Shown here: positions 9,072 through 17,174 of the stretch, piece after piece
How the letters are laid out: the number at the start of each line of letters is the position of its first letter
Numbering within the stretch: the stretch's first letter is position 1
Assembly: GCA_020247395.1 (NCBI GenBank)
Contig: JADCJC010000008.1
Coordinates: 1 to 40,825, forward strand
Direction: 5' to 3'
DNA: 40,825 nt
Source: Rhodocyclaceae bacterium
GTDB taxonomy: Bacteria; Pseudomonadota; Gammaproteobacteria; Burkholderiales; Usitatibacteraceae
Position numbers and translations under genes: made by a program
Notes under the pieces: generated by a model
Told to the model about the DNA's origin: nothing
The model's database searches: none
Seen by the model: the letters and a program-made list of their open reading frames with translations, nothing else

Positions 9072-9419
9072 CTACCTCAACATTCCACGGCCGAATCCGG
9101 ATGGCCGACTCTTAGAGTACGTTTTCGCTCGCGGCCAAGGGTCGTAGCGGTTTTTTTCGCGTGTATAAGCCCGCATGTATATCTTTGGGCGCAACGGATC
9201 GTTCTTTGTCCAAAGTGCGAGTATTTTGTGAGCGACAATCCCAACCGGTATCGACGCTAACGCAAACGGACCAGCTCCTGCGCTGACCCCCGCGTATAGC
9301 AGGCAGGCGGCAACCGTCCAAAGGAGGACGGCGGCTTGGCGTGGGGCCCCGGCGATCAGTCTCACTTCGTGAAGTGAGACATGGATCGGGTTGGCTCTTC
9401 GTTCGTACTCGGCCACTAC
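9072..9419 (-). CDS. trbD: VirB3/TrbD-type IV secretion membrane protein
   Basis: Small inner-membrane protein that works with VirB4. After NPIHVSLHEVRLIAGAPRQA, the usual VirB3/TrbD opening, come two closely spaced membrane helices (VLLWTVAACLLYAGVSAGAG and FALASIPVGIVAHKILALW), then a basic tail. Start choice: GTG 9419 begins 1 bp after the virB2 stop and gives the family-typical short N-terminus. A GTG at 9455 is also in frame and would overlap virB2 by 35 bp, without a visible ribosome site. Identity is firm, the start is not. Confidence 0.82.
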   Translation of the reverse strand, partial: VVAEYERRANPIHVSLHEVRLIAGAPRQAAVLLWTVAACLLYAGVSAGAGPFALASIPVGIVAHKILALWTKNDPLRPKIYMRAYTREKNRYDPWPRAKTYSKSRPSGFGRGMLR

Positions 9420-9420
9420 G

Positions 9421-9804
9421 TTACTTACAAAGGTAGCCGGAAACTGTGCCACCACTGAAGTATTCGACGACGGACGCTGCGAAGAAGGCTATCGAAATGC
9501 CAATCAAGATGCGCGTACCGGTGCCCATGACTGACTTTTCTTCGCCTGCAGCATACGCCAGTCCCATTACAGCCAGAATGATGATCGACAGTGCTCCGGC
9601 GATAGGGCCAGTAATCAGTTTGCCGAGTTTGCAGAAGCCTGCAATCCACGGCATGTCCTGCGCGGCCGCATCTGGCGCAATCAGAAACGAGGCAGAGACG
9701 AGGATAAAGACAATTCCGAAGTGCGCCAAGGCACGCGCTTGTTTCAGCGCACCTTCTCTTTGCATCGGGGTTTGGGAACTAAGCGGCAATAGCGAGCGAA
9801 TCAT
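9421..9804 (-). CDS. trbC: VirB2/TrbC-type pilin
   Basis: Conjugative pilin precursor, 127 residues. A long leader ends in a signal-peptide region (IVFILVSASFLIAPDAAAQD), followed by two hydrophobic pilin helices (LITGPIAGALSIIILAVMGL and TRILIGISIAFFAASVVEYF). ATG 9804 is chosen because it follows AAAAGGAG at correct spacing; a frame opening further upstream lies wholly inside virB11. The gene starts 26 bp inside the end of virB11. Confidence 0.88.
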   Translation of the reverse strand: MIRSLLPLSSQTPMQREGALKQARALAHFGIVFILVSASFLIAPDAAAQDMPWIAGFCKLGKLITGPIAGALSIIILAVMGLAYAAGEEKSVMGTGTRILIGISIAFFAASVVEYFSGGTVSGYLCK

Positions 9805-10852
9805 AGTAGTTTCTCCTTTTGAAAATTTCGTGAACGTTGTAACGGCCTGTATTTGGGTCCACACCATCAATGCGAGCGACTTCACTAATCACGCCCGACC
9901 GTTTGGCGCGCCTCTCGGCAAAAATCACATACGGAAATGCGTTGGCGATATCCTGGCGGATTGACGACAGCGGCCAGTCAACGCCTGCAGTGAGAATCAT
10001 CTTTTCTAGCGCGCCCATCGCGTCGGCCGCGGAGTTCGCGTGCAAGGTTGCAAAGCAGCCACGGTGTCCGGAATTGACGGCACGCATCAAGTCAAACGCC
10101 TCTGCGCCGCGCACTTCGCCCATCAGGATTCGGTCGGGCCGGAAGCGCAATGCAAGCTTGACTAGCAATCGCGAGGTGATCCCCGCTTGTTCGTTGCTTT
10201 CGAGGATGACGACGTTGGAAAGATTCACGATCAACTCGTGCGTGTCCTCAATGGTTAACACGCGTGCGTCGTCGTCCATCTCGGCAATCATCGAGTTCAG
10301 AAGCGCCGTTTTACCGCTGCCCGTGCTTCCAACGACGAGGAAATTCTGTTTAGATTTGATTAGCCAGGTCAGAAACGATTGCAAGCCAGCGCCACCTTTA
10401 GCCACTTCGCCCATCGGTGGCGGTGTCAGGCTCGCTGCGGCTACAGTGCCTTCAGGGTCTGTCAAATCCATACGGCCGGATTCGACGTAACTGGCGAGTC
10501 CAAATACCGATGTCGAGTGGCGGCGTATACAGATGCAGTGGCCATTGAAGGCGGTGGGTGCTAGAACGCCAGCTACCCGCATTCCGTCAAAGCGCGAGTC
10601 AACGATCGCGTTAACTGTGTTCGGTTCTACGTCCTTGCCTGCGAGTTTCCCGAGGCGGCGAATAAGGGCGAGTACCTTTTCTTCTCCTAAGCGAAGGTCA
10701 AGATGCTGCATTTGGCCTGCGCGCTCGACAAACACGCTGTCGTGTCGGTTGACCATGATTTCGGTCACCGACGGGTCATCAAGATAGGGACGAAGCTGCG
10801 TCAACCCTTGGTTGACCAACTCGATCGCGCGATTTGTAACGGCAAGATCCAT
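9779..10852 (-). CDS. trbB: VirB11/TrbB-type IV secretion ATPase
   Basis: Hexameric traffic ATPase that works with the coupling protein and VirB4 to switch between pilus assembly and DNA transfer. The N-terminal domain contains DDPSVTEIMVNRHDSVFVER. Walker A is GSTGSGKTALLNS at about residues 173-185. Next come the Asp box (LTIEDTHELI), Walker B (RPDRILMGEVRGAEAFDLMR) and the His box (GHRGCFATLHANSAADAM). 357 residues is typical. Its upstream gap holds a copy of the 41-bp element 28 bp before the ATG, so this is probably the first gene of a trbB-C-D-E-J-L unit. Confidence 0.95.
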   Translation of the reverse strand: MDLAVTNRAIELVNQGLTQLRPYLDDPSVTEIMVNRHDSVFVERAGQMQHLDLRLGEEKVLALIRRLGKLAGKDVEPNTVNAIVDSRFDGMRVAGVLAPTAFNGHCICIRRHSTSVFGLASYVESGRMDLTDPEGTVAAASLTPPPMGEVAKGGAGLQSFLTWLIKSKQNFLVVGSTGSGKTALLNSMIAEMDDDARVLTIEDTHELIVNLSNVVILESNEQAGITSRLLVKLALRFRPDRILMGEVRGAEAFDLMRAVNSGHRGCFATLHANSAADAMGALEKMILTAGVDWPLSSIRQDIANAFPYVIFAERRAKRSGVISEVARIDGVDPNTGRYNVHEIFKRRNYYDSLAIAA

Positions 10853-10880
10853 AGGATGAATCGTAGCCGTCGCAAGACTT

Positions 10881-10921
10881 CACTCATCAGTGAAGATCGC
10901 GTCAAAACAGTCGGATTATCG
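10881..10921 (-). promoter_or_regulatory. 41-bp transfer-operon box, copy upstream of virB11/trbB
   Basis: On the minus strand it runs from CGATAATCCGAC through TTTTGACGCGATCTTCAC to TGATGAGTG. The end can form a hairpin (CTTCACT-GATG-AGTGAAG). It matches the copies at 4120-4160 and 38714-38754 at 29 of 41 positions each, without gaps. It ends 28 bp before the virB11 ATG; TACGAT, a possible -10 hexamer, lies between. Position and repetition suggest an activator site overlapping the -35 region. Confidence 0.65.
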
Positions 10922-10926
10922 GTCTC

Positions 10927-11553
10927 CTAAACGCTAACGCGCTGCATGTTCTGGATCGTCCAATTCATGACAAGTCCGGCTGGAACGAACAGAAGCGGCA
11001 CAAGAAGCGGTGAGACGGGCATCGGTGCGACGAAGTACACCAAAGGGAGGAAACAAAGGAATACGATGGCATGAAGACCCGCGCCGTAGGTGCCGGGATT
11101 CACATAGTCCAAGGTGTAGTCTTTACGTCGGCGCATTTGAATGGCGTCCCAGACACACGCACCGATGAACGGGACGAGCAAAGGGAGCCACGCCGCCGCC
11201 AACGACACCCGAAGGATGAGCGCGTACAAGTTAGCTAATAGGCCGGTCGCGTAGCCCCGGGCGAGGTCGCCGGCTCGTGTTGCAGGTTTTGCGAATTGCT
11301 GGTCAGCGAGGCCGCTGGGTGCCTCCGACTTGATGGCAATCGCGGCAATACCGCTTCGCACGATCGATTCGTCGAAGAACTCATTTGCCGCCTTGATAAA
11401 TCGGTCACCCTGCTCCACGCCCAAATGCTGGTGCACGTAGCTAACCTCCTGCGTTACTTGCCCGATGATCGTATCGGCAGGTTTTAGCAACGGGGTGACG
11501 AAAAAAATAATACCTGTCAACCCGAGCCATAGCTTTATGTGACCACCGACCAT
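10927..11553 (-). CDS. DUF4400-type conjugation-associated membrane protein
   Basis: 208-residue membrane protein of the type found beside MobH relaxases and coupling proteins in plasmids and integrative elements. It has an N-terminal helix (KLWLGLTGIIFFVTPLL), a soluble stretch (YVHQHLGVEQGDRFIKAANE), then three helices, with the charged motif WDAIQMRRRKDYTLDYVNPG between two of them. The exact role is unknown. Its ATG overlaps the preceding stop by one base (TGATG). It is the last gene of the relaxase unit, since the gap after it carries a new putative promoter element. Confidence 0.75.
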   Translation of the reverse strand: MVGGHIKLWLGLTGIIFFVTPLLKPADTIIGQVTQEVSYVHQHLGVEQGDRFIKAANEFFDESIVRSGIAAIAIKSEAPSGLADQQFAKPATRAGDLARGYATGLLANLYALILRVSLAAAWLPLLVPFIGACVWDAIQMRRRKDYTLDYVNPGTYGAGLHAIVFLCFLPLVYFVAPMPVSPLLVPLLFVPAGLVMNWTIQNMQRVSV

Positions 11554-12185
11554 CAGACGCCTTGCTTCTCGATGTTCAGTGCACGAACAAGGTCATAGTT
11601 CATGATGTGGCACGAGAAATAGGTTCTTACCATCTCTGGAGAATGGATGAACTGTTCATTTACGGGACGAGGCGTCCAATCAAGTTCGAGGATACGGTTT
11701 GTGGTAACAAATTCCGTGAGAGGCTTCGAGAGGGTATCCCAATAGTGACGCTCTCCATGTTTGTCTACGCCAGTCACCATGTAGGCGGGGACATCGTAAA
11801 CAATCGAGGAAAACTCGTCCAGCCACGAAAACATCGCGTCGTTGCGATTGGTGCGAGGGCCATACGTTTGCTGAAATCTCTCGATGGCGCGCGATAGTCC
11901 AAGATGCAATAGCGGAATACCCTGTTTTGACGGGAACTCGTCTGTGAGCCAGTGCGCGCCTGCGACCGCCACTTCGCGCAGCTCGGGGTTCGTGCCGAAG
12001 ACCTGTTCCGCGTAAGTGACCTTGCCGAGTGTCTTGATGGCATGCTCAACCGCAGCAGATGCCGTTCGCAATTTTGCAGCTGACACGGTCTTCGAGAATT
12101 GGACGACAGTCTGCTCGTTTGGTGTGACTTCCCCAACTGGAATTGCAGATGGAAACGGAATAATGTTGGTAGCGTTGGTTGTCAT
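11553..12185 (-). CDS. conserved-looking conjugation operon protein, unknown function
   Basis: 210 residues, soluble, no signal peptide or membrane helix, and no family I recognise. Notable stretches are HWLTDEFPSKQGIPLLHLGL in the middle and MFSWLDEFSSIVYDVPAYMV, which suggest a folded alpha/beta domain. It lies between the coupling protein (4-bp gap) and the DUF4400 gene (1-base overlap), so it is co-expressed with the DNA-processing genes. A role as relaxosome or coupling accessory is inference from position only. Confidence 0.7.
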   Translation of the reverse strand: MTTNATNIIPFPSAIPVGEVTPNEQTVVQFSKTVSAAKLRTASAAVEHAIKTLGKVTYAEQVFGTNPELREVAVAGAHWLTDEFPSKQGIPLLHLGLSRAIERFQQTYGPRTNRNDAMFSWLDEFSSIVYDVPAYMVTGVDKHGERHYWDTLSKPLTEFVTTNRILELDWTPRPVNEQFIHSPEMVRTYFSCHIMNYDLVRALNIEKQGV

Positions 12186-12189
12186 TTAT

Positions 12190-14067
12190 TTACATCAATA
12201 AAGGGAAACGACCTTTGACGACGTTGCCACCTGCCAAGGCCGCGACGTACTCGAAATTTGGGAGTCGGCTAAGCAACTCTTCTGGAAAGAGCTGAGTTTC
12301 TTTTTGTGATGTGCTCTTGCCCTCACCACCGGTGATGTGTAAGCCAGCATCATCACTGCGCGTCCCCGCGTTAATTGATTGGGATGTCTGCGCGATGCTG
12401 GTACGTCCAAGCATCCGAACCACTTCCTTTGTTGTAGTGTTACCTTTAGTTCGCAGCGCGATCATGTTGACGGTGTTGTCGAGAACTTGCTCCATGTGGT
12501 GCGCAGACCCCATCTTGGTCACGATGTCAGAGAAGGACTGCATTGCGATCCAAATCCGCATGCCACTCCCGCGACTTTTATTCAGCAGTTGTACGAGAGA
12601 GGCCCCCCCCATTATCTCGCTGGCCTCGTCGATGATGAGCTCTATACGTGAGCGCAAAGTGTCTTTATCGGCGTAGTTGTACCTGTTCCCGGCAACCGCT
12701 TTGAAGTCAGCCAAAATGAGAGTGGCCATCGCGGCCGCAACCTTGTCATCCGTGAGGCTGTCTAGCCCGATATACGCCACATAACCGCCTTCGACAATTT
12801 TTGCGGAGTCGAAAATCGGGCGCAGATCGTCTGCGTCGCTCGCATCTGGTGAGAGCAATGCGCCGAGGTCACCCGACGTTAACGCTGTAAGCGCAGGCTT
12901 GAGCGTGGTCAGCATCTTGCCTAGGTGCTCGCGATTGTGTTCGACCGTGTCTAGAAGACCGTTGAGTTGCGTTGGTCGTTCGGCGATAGGTACAAGTTTG
13001 TAGGCTTGCACCATGCCAATAAGTTCGGGTGACCCGTTGATTTGCGTTTTGATCTTTCCGGTTCGTGCAAGCTCTATGTAGGCGGAACAGCGGCTCATCC
13101 AGTTAGTGCCGTAATACTCCGCAAAGAATTTGCCAAGCACCTCTTCCATCAATTGCTCGGGGCCGTTCTCGATCAGTGCGCGAAACAGCTTGAGAGTCGG
13201 CCGCTTGCCGACGTAAATCATTCCATCTGCAAGGCTTTGCAGAACAGACCACGAATACGACGTGAACGAATCTGCACCGCCCGTCATCGCGGTCACAACA
13301 TCGGTGATGCGCGAAGCTGGTTCTGTCTCACGCGACCAATTGGCCAGCGCGTCGTATCGCACGCTACTCTGTGGATGCGCTGGGTCGAAGGCGATGAATC
13401 TGTCAGGACGACCGGCGCGAACGCATGCTTCTTGAATTGCATTCTTTAGCTCTCGGTCGTTTTTCGGATCCAAGACGATGAGGCAGTCCCCTCGTTTCAC
13501 CACTTGGTATGCGTGAAGTCTATAAAGCGTCGTCTTACCGCTTCCTGGCATCCCGACCACGCACGTGTTGCCTTCGAGGTGTTTCATGGGAACACGAATA
13601 TCACGCTCCGTGGCTGCTCCAACACCGTGGATCCACGGTTGCCCCACAAACTCGGGCGATGAAACCGCCTTGCCAAGCATCTTTGAGAACCACGCGGGCG
13701 GCAGGACTTGTTGAAAGTCCCTTTGTAGAAGTTCGACAGAGTAACGCGTATGTTCAGGCGTCCATGTGAAGCCCTTACCCAGCCAAAACTCCTGTTCTCG
13801 ACCCTTGGTTATTTCATCAAGCTCTTCAAAGGTGATTTTTTGAAACGGCTCACCCGCAAGGTCGACAAAGAATTTTGCAAGTCGGTATGCCGCATAGCCT
13901 CGAATGGCCAAGGCCGTAGTGCATACAACAGCAATCGTGACGATGTACGACGTGGGCAACTTGAAGACAAGGCCACTCACGACGAGCGCGATAATGGCCG
14001 CGACCCAGCCTAGCGCACTGGAGGCTTCAAAGTTTGGTCTAAACGGCATGCTAAAAGAATTACTCAC
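12190..14067 (-). CDS. traD: TraD-type conjugative coupling protein (MobH-associated T4CP)
   Basis: Inner-membrane ATPase that docks the relaxase-DNA complex on the secretion channel and pumps DNA. Two membrane helices lie at residues about 20-55 (WVAAIIALVVSGLVFKL; YIVTIAVVCTTALAI). Walker A is GMPGSGKTTLY at residues 172-182, followed by VLDPKNDRELKN. Walker B is ELIIDEASEIMGGASLVQLL, followed by GSGMRIWIAMQSFSDI. 625 residues fits the TraD group paired with MobH relaxases. GTG 14067 overlaps the relaxase stop; an ATG six codons on (14049) is the alternative start. Confidence 0.92.
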   Translation of the reverse strand: MSNSFSMPFRPNFEASSALGWVAAIIALVVSGLVFKLPTSYIVTIAVVCTTALAIRGYAAYRLAKFFVDLAGEPFQKITFEELDEITKGREQEFWLGKGFTWTPEHTRYSVELLQRDFQQVLPPAWFSKMLGKAVSSPEFVGQPWIHGVGAATERDIRVPMKHLEGNTCVVGMPGSGKTTLYRLHAYQVVKRGDCLIVLDPKNDRELKNAIQEACVRAGRPDRFIAFDPAHPQSSVRYDALANWSRETEPASRITDVVTAMTGGADSFTSYSWSVLQSLADGMIYVGKRPTLKLFRALIENGPEQLMEEVLGKFFAEYYGTNWMSRCSAYIELARTGKIKTQINGSPELIGMVQAYKLVPIAERPTQLNGLLDTVEHNREHLGKMLTTLKPALTALTSGDLGALLSPDASDADDLRPIFDSAKIVEGGYVAYIGLDSLTDDKVAAAMATLILADFKAVAGNRYNYADKDTLRSRIELIIDEASEIMGGASLVQLLNKSRGSGMRIWIAMQSFSDIVTKMGSAHHMEQVLDNTVNMIALRTKGNTTTKEVVRMLGRTSIAQTSQSINAGTRSDDAGLHITGGEGKSTSQKETQLFPEELLSRLPNFEYVAALAGGNVVKGRFPLLM

Positions 14068-15898
14068 TGGCGGGAGCCTTCGGTTGGTCGAAGAATTTCA
14101 TAACGGTTGGTGCCAACACGATGACCTTCCCTTCGTTTTGGCCTATCGCAAAGTCCACAAAACGCCCTTGGGAGCCTTGGGACGACGGATCTAACGCCAA
14201 CCAACCTGCGTCGGCCAGCTCGCGAGCGACGGCGAACCCGTCGCGAAGCCCATACTTTTTGAACGCAGACGCCGCAATGGCATAGCCGCGCGGATGCTTG
14301 CCTGTCTGATGGGACTTCTCATTCTGCGAGCGATCCTCGAAAACGCTAGTCAGGAATACGCGACTTGTGTTCGGCAGTTTTTCAAGCGCTTCGTCTGCGG
14401 CGGGGGACAATTCACTAAAGTCGTCTGAATCGGAAACTGCGGTCGTTTGTTCCGCTTCAGTGGTCCTCGCGGCTTTTGCAGCGCGTTTGCGTGAGGCCTT
14501 CTGCAGCGCGATGGCGGCACTGGCCGCGTCCGCTATGGATAGCTCGGGCGTACCAGGAGGCGTTTCGGACAACCCACCAAGCGGCAGTGTTGCCTGCGGG
14601 CTCGGTTCCGACGGCTTTGCCGTAACGTTACCGGAAGCGCCAACTCTGGACGCAGCGATCGAGACGGCAGGAACGTCACAAACACCCTGATAGATGAGCT
14701 CTGGTGTGCCGATCCGCACCGCCTCGTAAACCTTCTCCTTGCCGTGCACTTGGATGTTTGTGAACAAGGTGCCGTCCGTGAACACGATGACATTCGCCTT
14801 ATGAAGCACTTCGACCAACGTCATCGGCTCCGCAGGGATACCCGGTACCCCTTCGCGCTTGAGTAAATCAATCAGCTCCTGCGCGCCGGGCGACCAGACA
14901 AGAAAGAGGCCATCGGGTAAGTGCCATAGTCGCGGGTGTGTTTGCGCTTCGCCGACATTCGTCAACCAACGTCGCTCACGTACCAGACGACGCATGGCGT
15001 CGATGATGTACGGCTCAAGATGGCTGCCTAGAGTCAGTCGACCATACTGCGATGGTTGGGTTGCGAGATCGCGTTCGATAGTCGAAAGATGCATGGATTG
15101 AACTAACTGCTGTAGCACGCGCCCTTCCAAGCACGGGGTTCCGACGATGGCAGACATCATGGCCGGGACGATAGGCGTGCCCGGCAAATTTAGCCATTCC
15201 GTCACTGACGAGGCGATCACACGATTTACGATTAGGGAATTGGCAAGACGACGGGTTGCTTCCGCCGCAATCGGTTTAGCTGGCCACGTGATGTAGACGC
15301 GCTTAACGTCATTGGCCGCTGCCCAATCAACCAGCGGCGCGGAGTAAGGCGACCAGACAGCACCATTCTCTGAGCGCACAATCATGTCGGTCGCGCAGCG
15401 GAACATTTCGCACGTGAGGCCTGCGAGAAATGAGGCGACTTGCCATCTGTCTTCGTGAATTCGTCGGGCTTCAGTAGGCACATTGCCGGCGAACATCACG
15501 CCAGCGGTTCCTTGGACGCTGGCAAATCCAACTTCCAACCCTAGCCGAAATAGGCCGCCCGCCCCGCGATGGTGTTCGGAATTGCTCGCCGGTAGCAAGG
15601 CAACAAAAGCGGCATAGCGCCGGATCGACTGGAGAATCAGCGGCTCAAATTCGGAGCCTAGCCGTGCGCCCGCGATTTTTAGCCGGGCCAGCAGGGCGGC
15701 TTGGGACGCGAGCATCTCGTCGACACTAACGATGGGAATACCCCCATCGGTCGGCGGGTACATCGGAACGGAAGCAAGTGGTACGTTCGCTGTTTCTAGC
15801 CGCTGGTATACGGGTGCTGCGGCTTGAGGCGCCCGTTGGACTGGCACTGGGGCATGCGCCTCAGCGGAACTAAACCTCTTGAACAATGATTTGAACAT
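14060..15898 (-). CDS. traI: MobH-family conjugative relaxase (TraI_2 type)
   Basis: Relaxase that nicks the transfer origin and leads the strand into the recipient. The N-terminal half carries the MobH/TraI_2 signature with paired histidines, SEHHRGAGGLFRLGLEVG, at residues about 107-124 (H109, H110). It continues with EDRWQVASFLAGLTCEMFR and VDWAAANDVKRVYITWP. The C-terminal part has a second domain (TRVFLTSVFEDRSQNEKSHQ, then GYAIAASAFKKYGLRDGFAV) like the TraI_2 C-terminal domain, after an acidic/alanine linker. From ATG 15898 it is 612 residues. A TTG 27 bp upstream is in frame but falls against the 41-bp regulatory element. First gene of the relaxase-coupling protein unit. Confidence 0.9.
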   Translation of the reverse strand: MFKSLFKRFSSAEAHAPVPVQRAPQAAAPVYQRLETANVPLASVPMYPPTDGGIPIVSVDEMLASQAALLARLKIAGARLGSEFEPLILQSIRRYAAFVALLPASNSEHHRGAGGLFRLGLEVGFASVQGTAGVMFAGNVPTEARRIHEDRWQVASFLAGLTCEMFRCATDMIVRSENGAVWSPYSAPLVDWAAANDVKRVYITWPAKPIAAEATRRLANSLIVNRVIASSVTEWLNLPGTPIVPAMMSAIVGTPCLEGRVLQQLVQSMHLSTIERDLATQPSQYGRLTLGSHLEPYIIDAMRRLVRERRWLTNVGEAQTHPRLWHLPDGLFLVWSPGAQELIDLLKREGVPGIPAEPMTLVEVLHKANVIVFTDGTLFTNIQVHGKEKVYEAVRIGTPELIYQGVCDVPAVSIAASRVGASGNVTAKPSEPSPQATLPLGGLSETPPGTPELSIADAASAAIALQKASRKRAAKAARTTEAEQTTAVSDSDDFSELSPAADEALEKLPNTSRVFLTSVFEDRSQNEKSHQTGKHPRGYAIAASAFKKYGLRDGFAVARELADAGWLALDPSSQGSQGRFVDFAIGQNEGKVIVLAPTVMKFFDQPKAPASE

Positions 15899-15926
15899 GC
15901 CAAGAATAATTGCATGTTCTTGCAAT

Positions 15927-15967
15927 CGATCATCACCGGAAAACGGTCACTTTGTGTGAGTTTATCG
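15927..15967 (-). promoter_or_regulatory. 41-bp transfer-operon box, diverged copy upstream of relaxase
   Basis: On the minus strand it starts CGATAAAC and ends GGTGATGATCG. Hand alignment to the 10881-10921 copy gives 21 of 41 matches without gaps, concentrated at the two ends. It ends 28 bp before the relaxase ATG, the same distance as in front of virB11. CAATTAT lies about 14 bp further downstream as a possible -10 region. Weaker than the other minus-strand copies, but its position fits. Confidence 0.5.
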
Positions 15968-16002
15968 GTGTCCTTCCGCGCAGTTGTTGTTGCGACCTCG
16001 GA

Positions 16003-16623
16003 CTATGCGGTACGTCGGCGGCCGGATGTCAGAGGGTTTGCGAGAGGCGCTAGGCGTTCGCTACGACGGGTTCGTGAGAAACCGATGGCCTTCAACGAAC
16101 GGCAGCATGGACATGTATTCTTTTGTGAATCCAGGCAGTAGACCACAGAGTCGCACGCTTCACACTTTCGCAACGCCGCCTTGTCCAAAAGGAAATGCTT
16201 CAAAAGCGCATCGAACTGCTCGATGTTGATTTTTTCAGGTGTCGTCGAAAATTGTTGAGAGTACCAACGATACGTGTCGATGAACGCGGCGACGTGGCCG
16301 CGCCCCATTGGGTCAACATCGCCTTTCGGCTCCAAGGCGCGAAACGCGAGGTAACGGGCTATCAAGCCGGCGGCGTGGATCTTCGTCAATTCGGTCTTGA
16401 GAATGGACTTAGGTGACGTTGGCAGTTTGCCCTGGATGAGTTGTGTGTTGTTCCTATCGCGGAAAATTTCTTTGGCTTCTCGGCCCCCGAGTCCGGTCAA
16501 CGCTTGGATCAGGGAGCTTCTGGCGTCCAAATCAGCCAGTTCAATGGCAGTGGTCATCTGCCATACAACATACTCCGGACCGCCTTTCTCTGCCGACCGC
16601 CGGAACGCTGCGACCCTAGACAT
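16003..16623 (-). CDS. FlhC-like transcriptional activator subunit
   Basis: 206-residue protein resembling FlhC, the zinc-binding subunit of the FlhD4C2 activator, and the related SetC/AcaC conjugation activators. The N-terminal helices ELADLDARSSLIQALTGLGG and GKLPTS align with the FlhC region ELITLGARLQMLES...GMLPFS. The C-terminal zinc site is C154-x2-C157 and C171-x2-C174 (KCEACDSV; NTCPCC). The tail is basic (SRTRRSER). Its ATG overlaps the FlhD-like stop by 8 bp, as in flhDC operons. No flagellar genes are present and the next genes are relaxase and coupling protein, so I infer it activates transfer. Confidence 0.82.
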   Translation of the reverse strand: MSRVAAFRRSAEKGGPEYVVWQMTTAIELADLDARSSLIQALTGLGGREAKEIFRDRNNTQLIQGKLPTSPKSILKTELTKIHAAGLIARYLAFRALEPKGDVDPMGRGHVAAFIDTYRWYSQQFSTTPEKINIEQFDALLKHFLLDKAALRKCEACDSVVYCLDSQKNTCPCCRSLKAIGFSRTRRSERLAPLANPLTSGRRRTA

Positions 16624-16963
16624 TTTCGATTTCGTGTAAGCGTTGCGTGTTGGGTGCTGCGACCGACATCATCACCCCCATGAGGGAGTCTGAAACGGCG
16701 CTGGCCGCAACTGCATTCTTAAGCGCGCCTGCAGTGAAGGCGAGGGAGGAAAGGGAGCCTGAGTGACGCGCGAGCTTCGCGAGTGCCTCAAACGTTGTTT
16801 GCTGGAAAAACGCCACATCCTCGGAAGTGAGCCTTAGTGCCACCATCGCAGGGTGGTCGTTTGCGACGACCGCCGACTTGACCAGCTGCAGGGTGCGAAG
16901 ATTGTGTGCACGAATTTCATCGACTAGCGGAGACTGCGCGTTAAAACTGGTGATTTTGCTCAT
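16616..16963 (-). CDS. FlhD-like transcriptional activator subunit
   Basis: 115-residue protein resembling FlhD. DEIRAHNLRTLQLVKSAVVA followed by PAMVALRLTSEDVAFFQQ and FEALAKLARHSGSLSSLAF matches the FlhD helix pattern (IYDINLSYLLLAQRLI, then LPQMVKLAETNQLVCHF). All-helical, no signal peptide. ATG 16963 is chosen because it follows AAGAGGCG and gives the family length; an upstream in-frame opening would add 47 residues unlike FlhD. It overlaps the FlhC-like gene. Upstream, 16964-17174 is shared with the divergent response regulator and is full of inverted repeats. Confidence 0.75.
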   Translation of the reverse strand: MSKITSFNAQSPLVDEIRAHNLRTLQLVKSAVVANDHPAMVALRLTSEDVAFFQQTTFEALAKLARHSGSLSSLAFTAGALKNAVAASAVSDSLMGVMMSVAAPNTQRLHEIENV

Positions 16964-16984
16964 TTTCGCCTCTTCGTTTTTCTG

Positions 16985-17003
16985 TTCGACGTGGGGCGTC
17001 GAA
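16985..17003. promoter_or_regulatory. inverted repeat in the leader of the FlhD-like gene
   Basis: TTCGACG-TGGGG-CGTCGAA is a perfect 7-bp inverted repeat 22 bp upstream of the FlhD-like start. It could be an operator or a leader hairpin close to the ribosome site. A second looser repeat (CGCATT 17045-17050 / AATGCG 17061-17066) lies further upstream. Confidence 0.45.
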
Positions 17004-17085
17004 GGGTGCGTTGGTGGCTGCGATTTCCACACCGCACAACGATTCGCATTCAACCCGTAAAATGCGATTGCTGCTTGTCTTTTGA

Positions 17086-17135
17086 GTGACAGTTTTCGTG
17101 ACACTTTCTGTCACGTTTTCTGCCGCTGGTGTCAC
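17086..17135. promoter_or_regulatory. GTGACA/TGTCAC operator-like cluster between divergent regulators
   Basis: Four hexamers occur: GTGACA at 17086 and 17098, TGTCAC at 17109 and 17130. The starts are 12, 11 and 21 bp apart, near whole helical turns. The middle two form a perfect 7-bp inverted repeat, CGTGACA-CTTTC-TGTCACG (17097-17115). The cluster lies between the FlhD-like gene (minus) and the response regulator (plus, ATG 17175), so a bound protein could control both. The adjacent response regulator is the first candidate; that is inference. Confidence 0.5.
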
Positions 17136-17174
17136 GTACTAGCGGCAACAACGGTAGTCGGAAGGAATATATTT

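Noticed and set aside
14090-14120. TCATAA followed by an inverted repeat inside the relaxase gene, like the hairpin element in the other orientation
   Set aside because: It is coding sequence, the spacing differs and the stem is short; taken as chance.
14797-14815. TTATGA inside the relaxase gene
   Set aside because: No flanking hairpins with the required spacing and it lies in coding sequence.
15898-17174. Flagellar master regulator interpretation of the FlhDC-like pair
   Set aside because: No flagellar or chemotaxis genes in the window, and the neighbours are relaxase and coupling protein; conjugation control is more likely.
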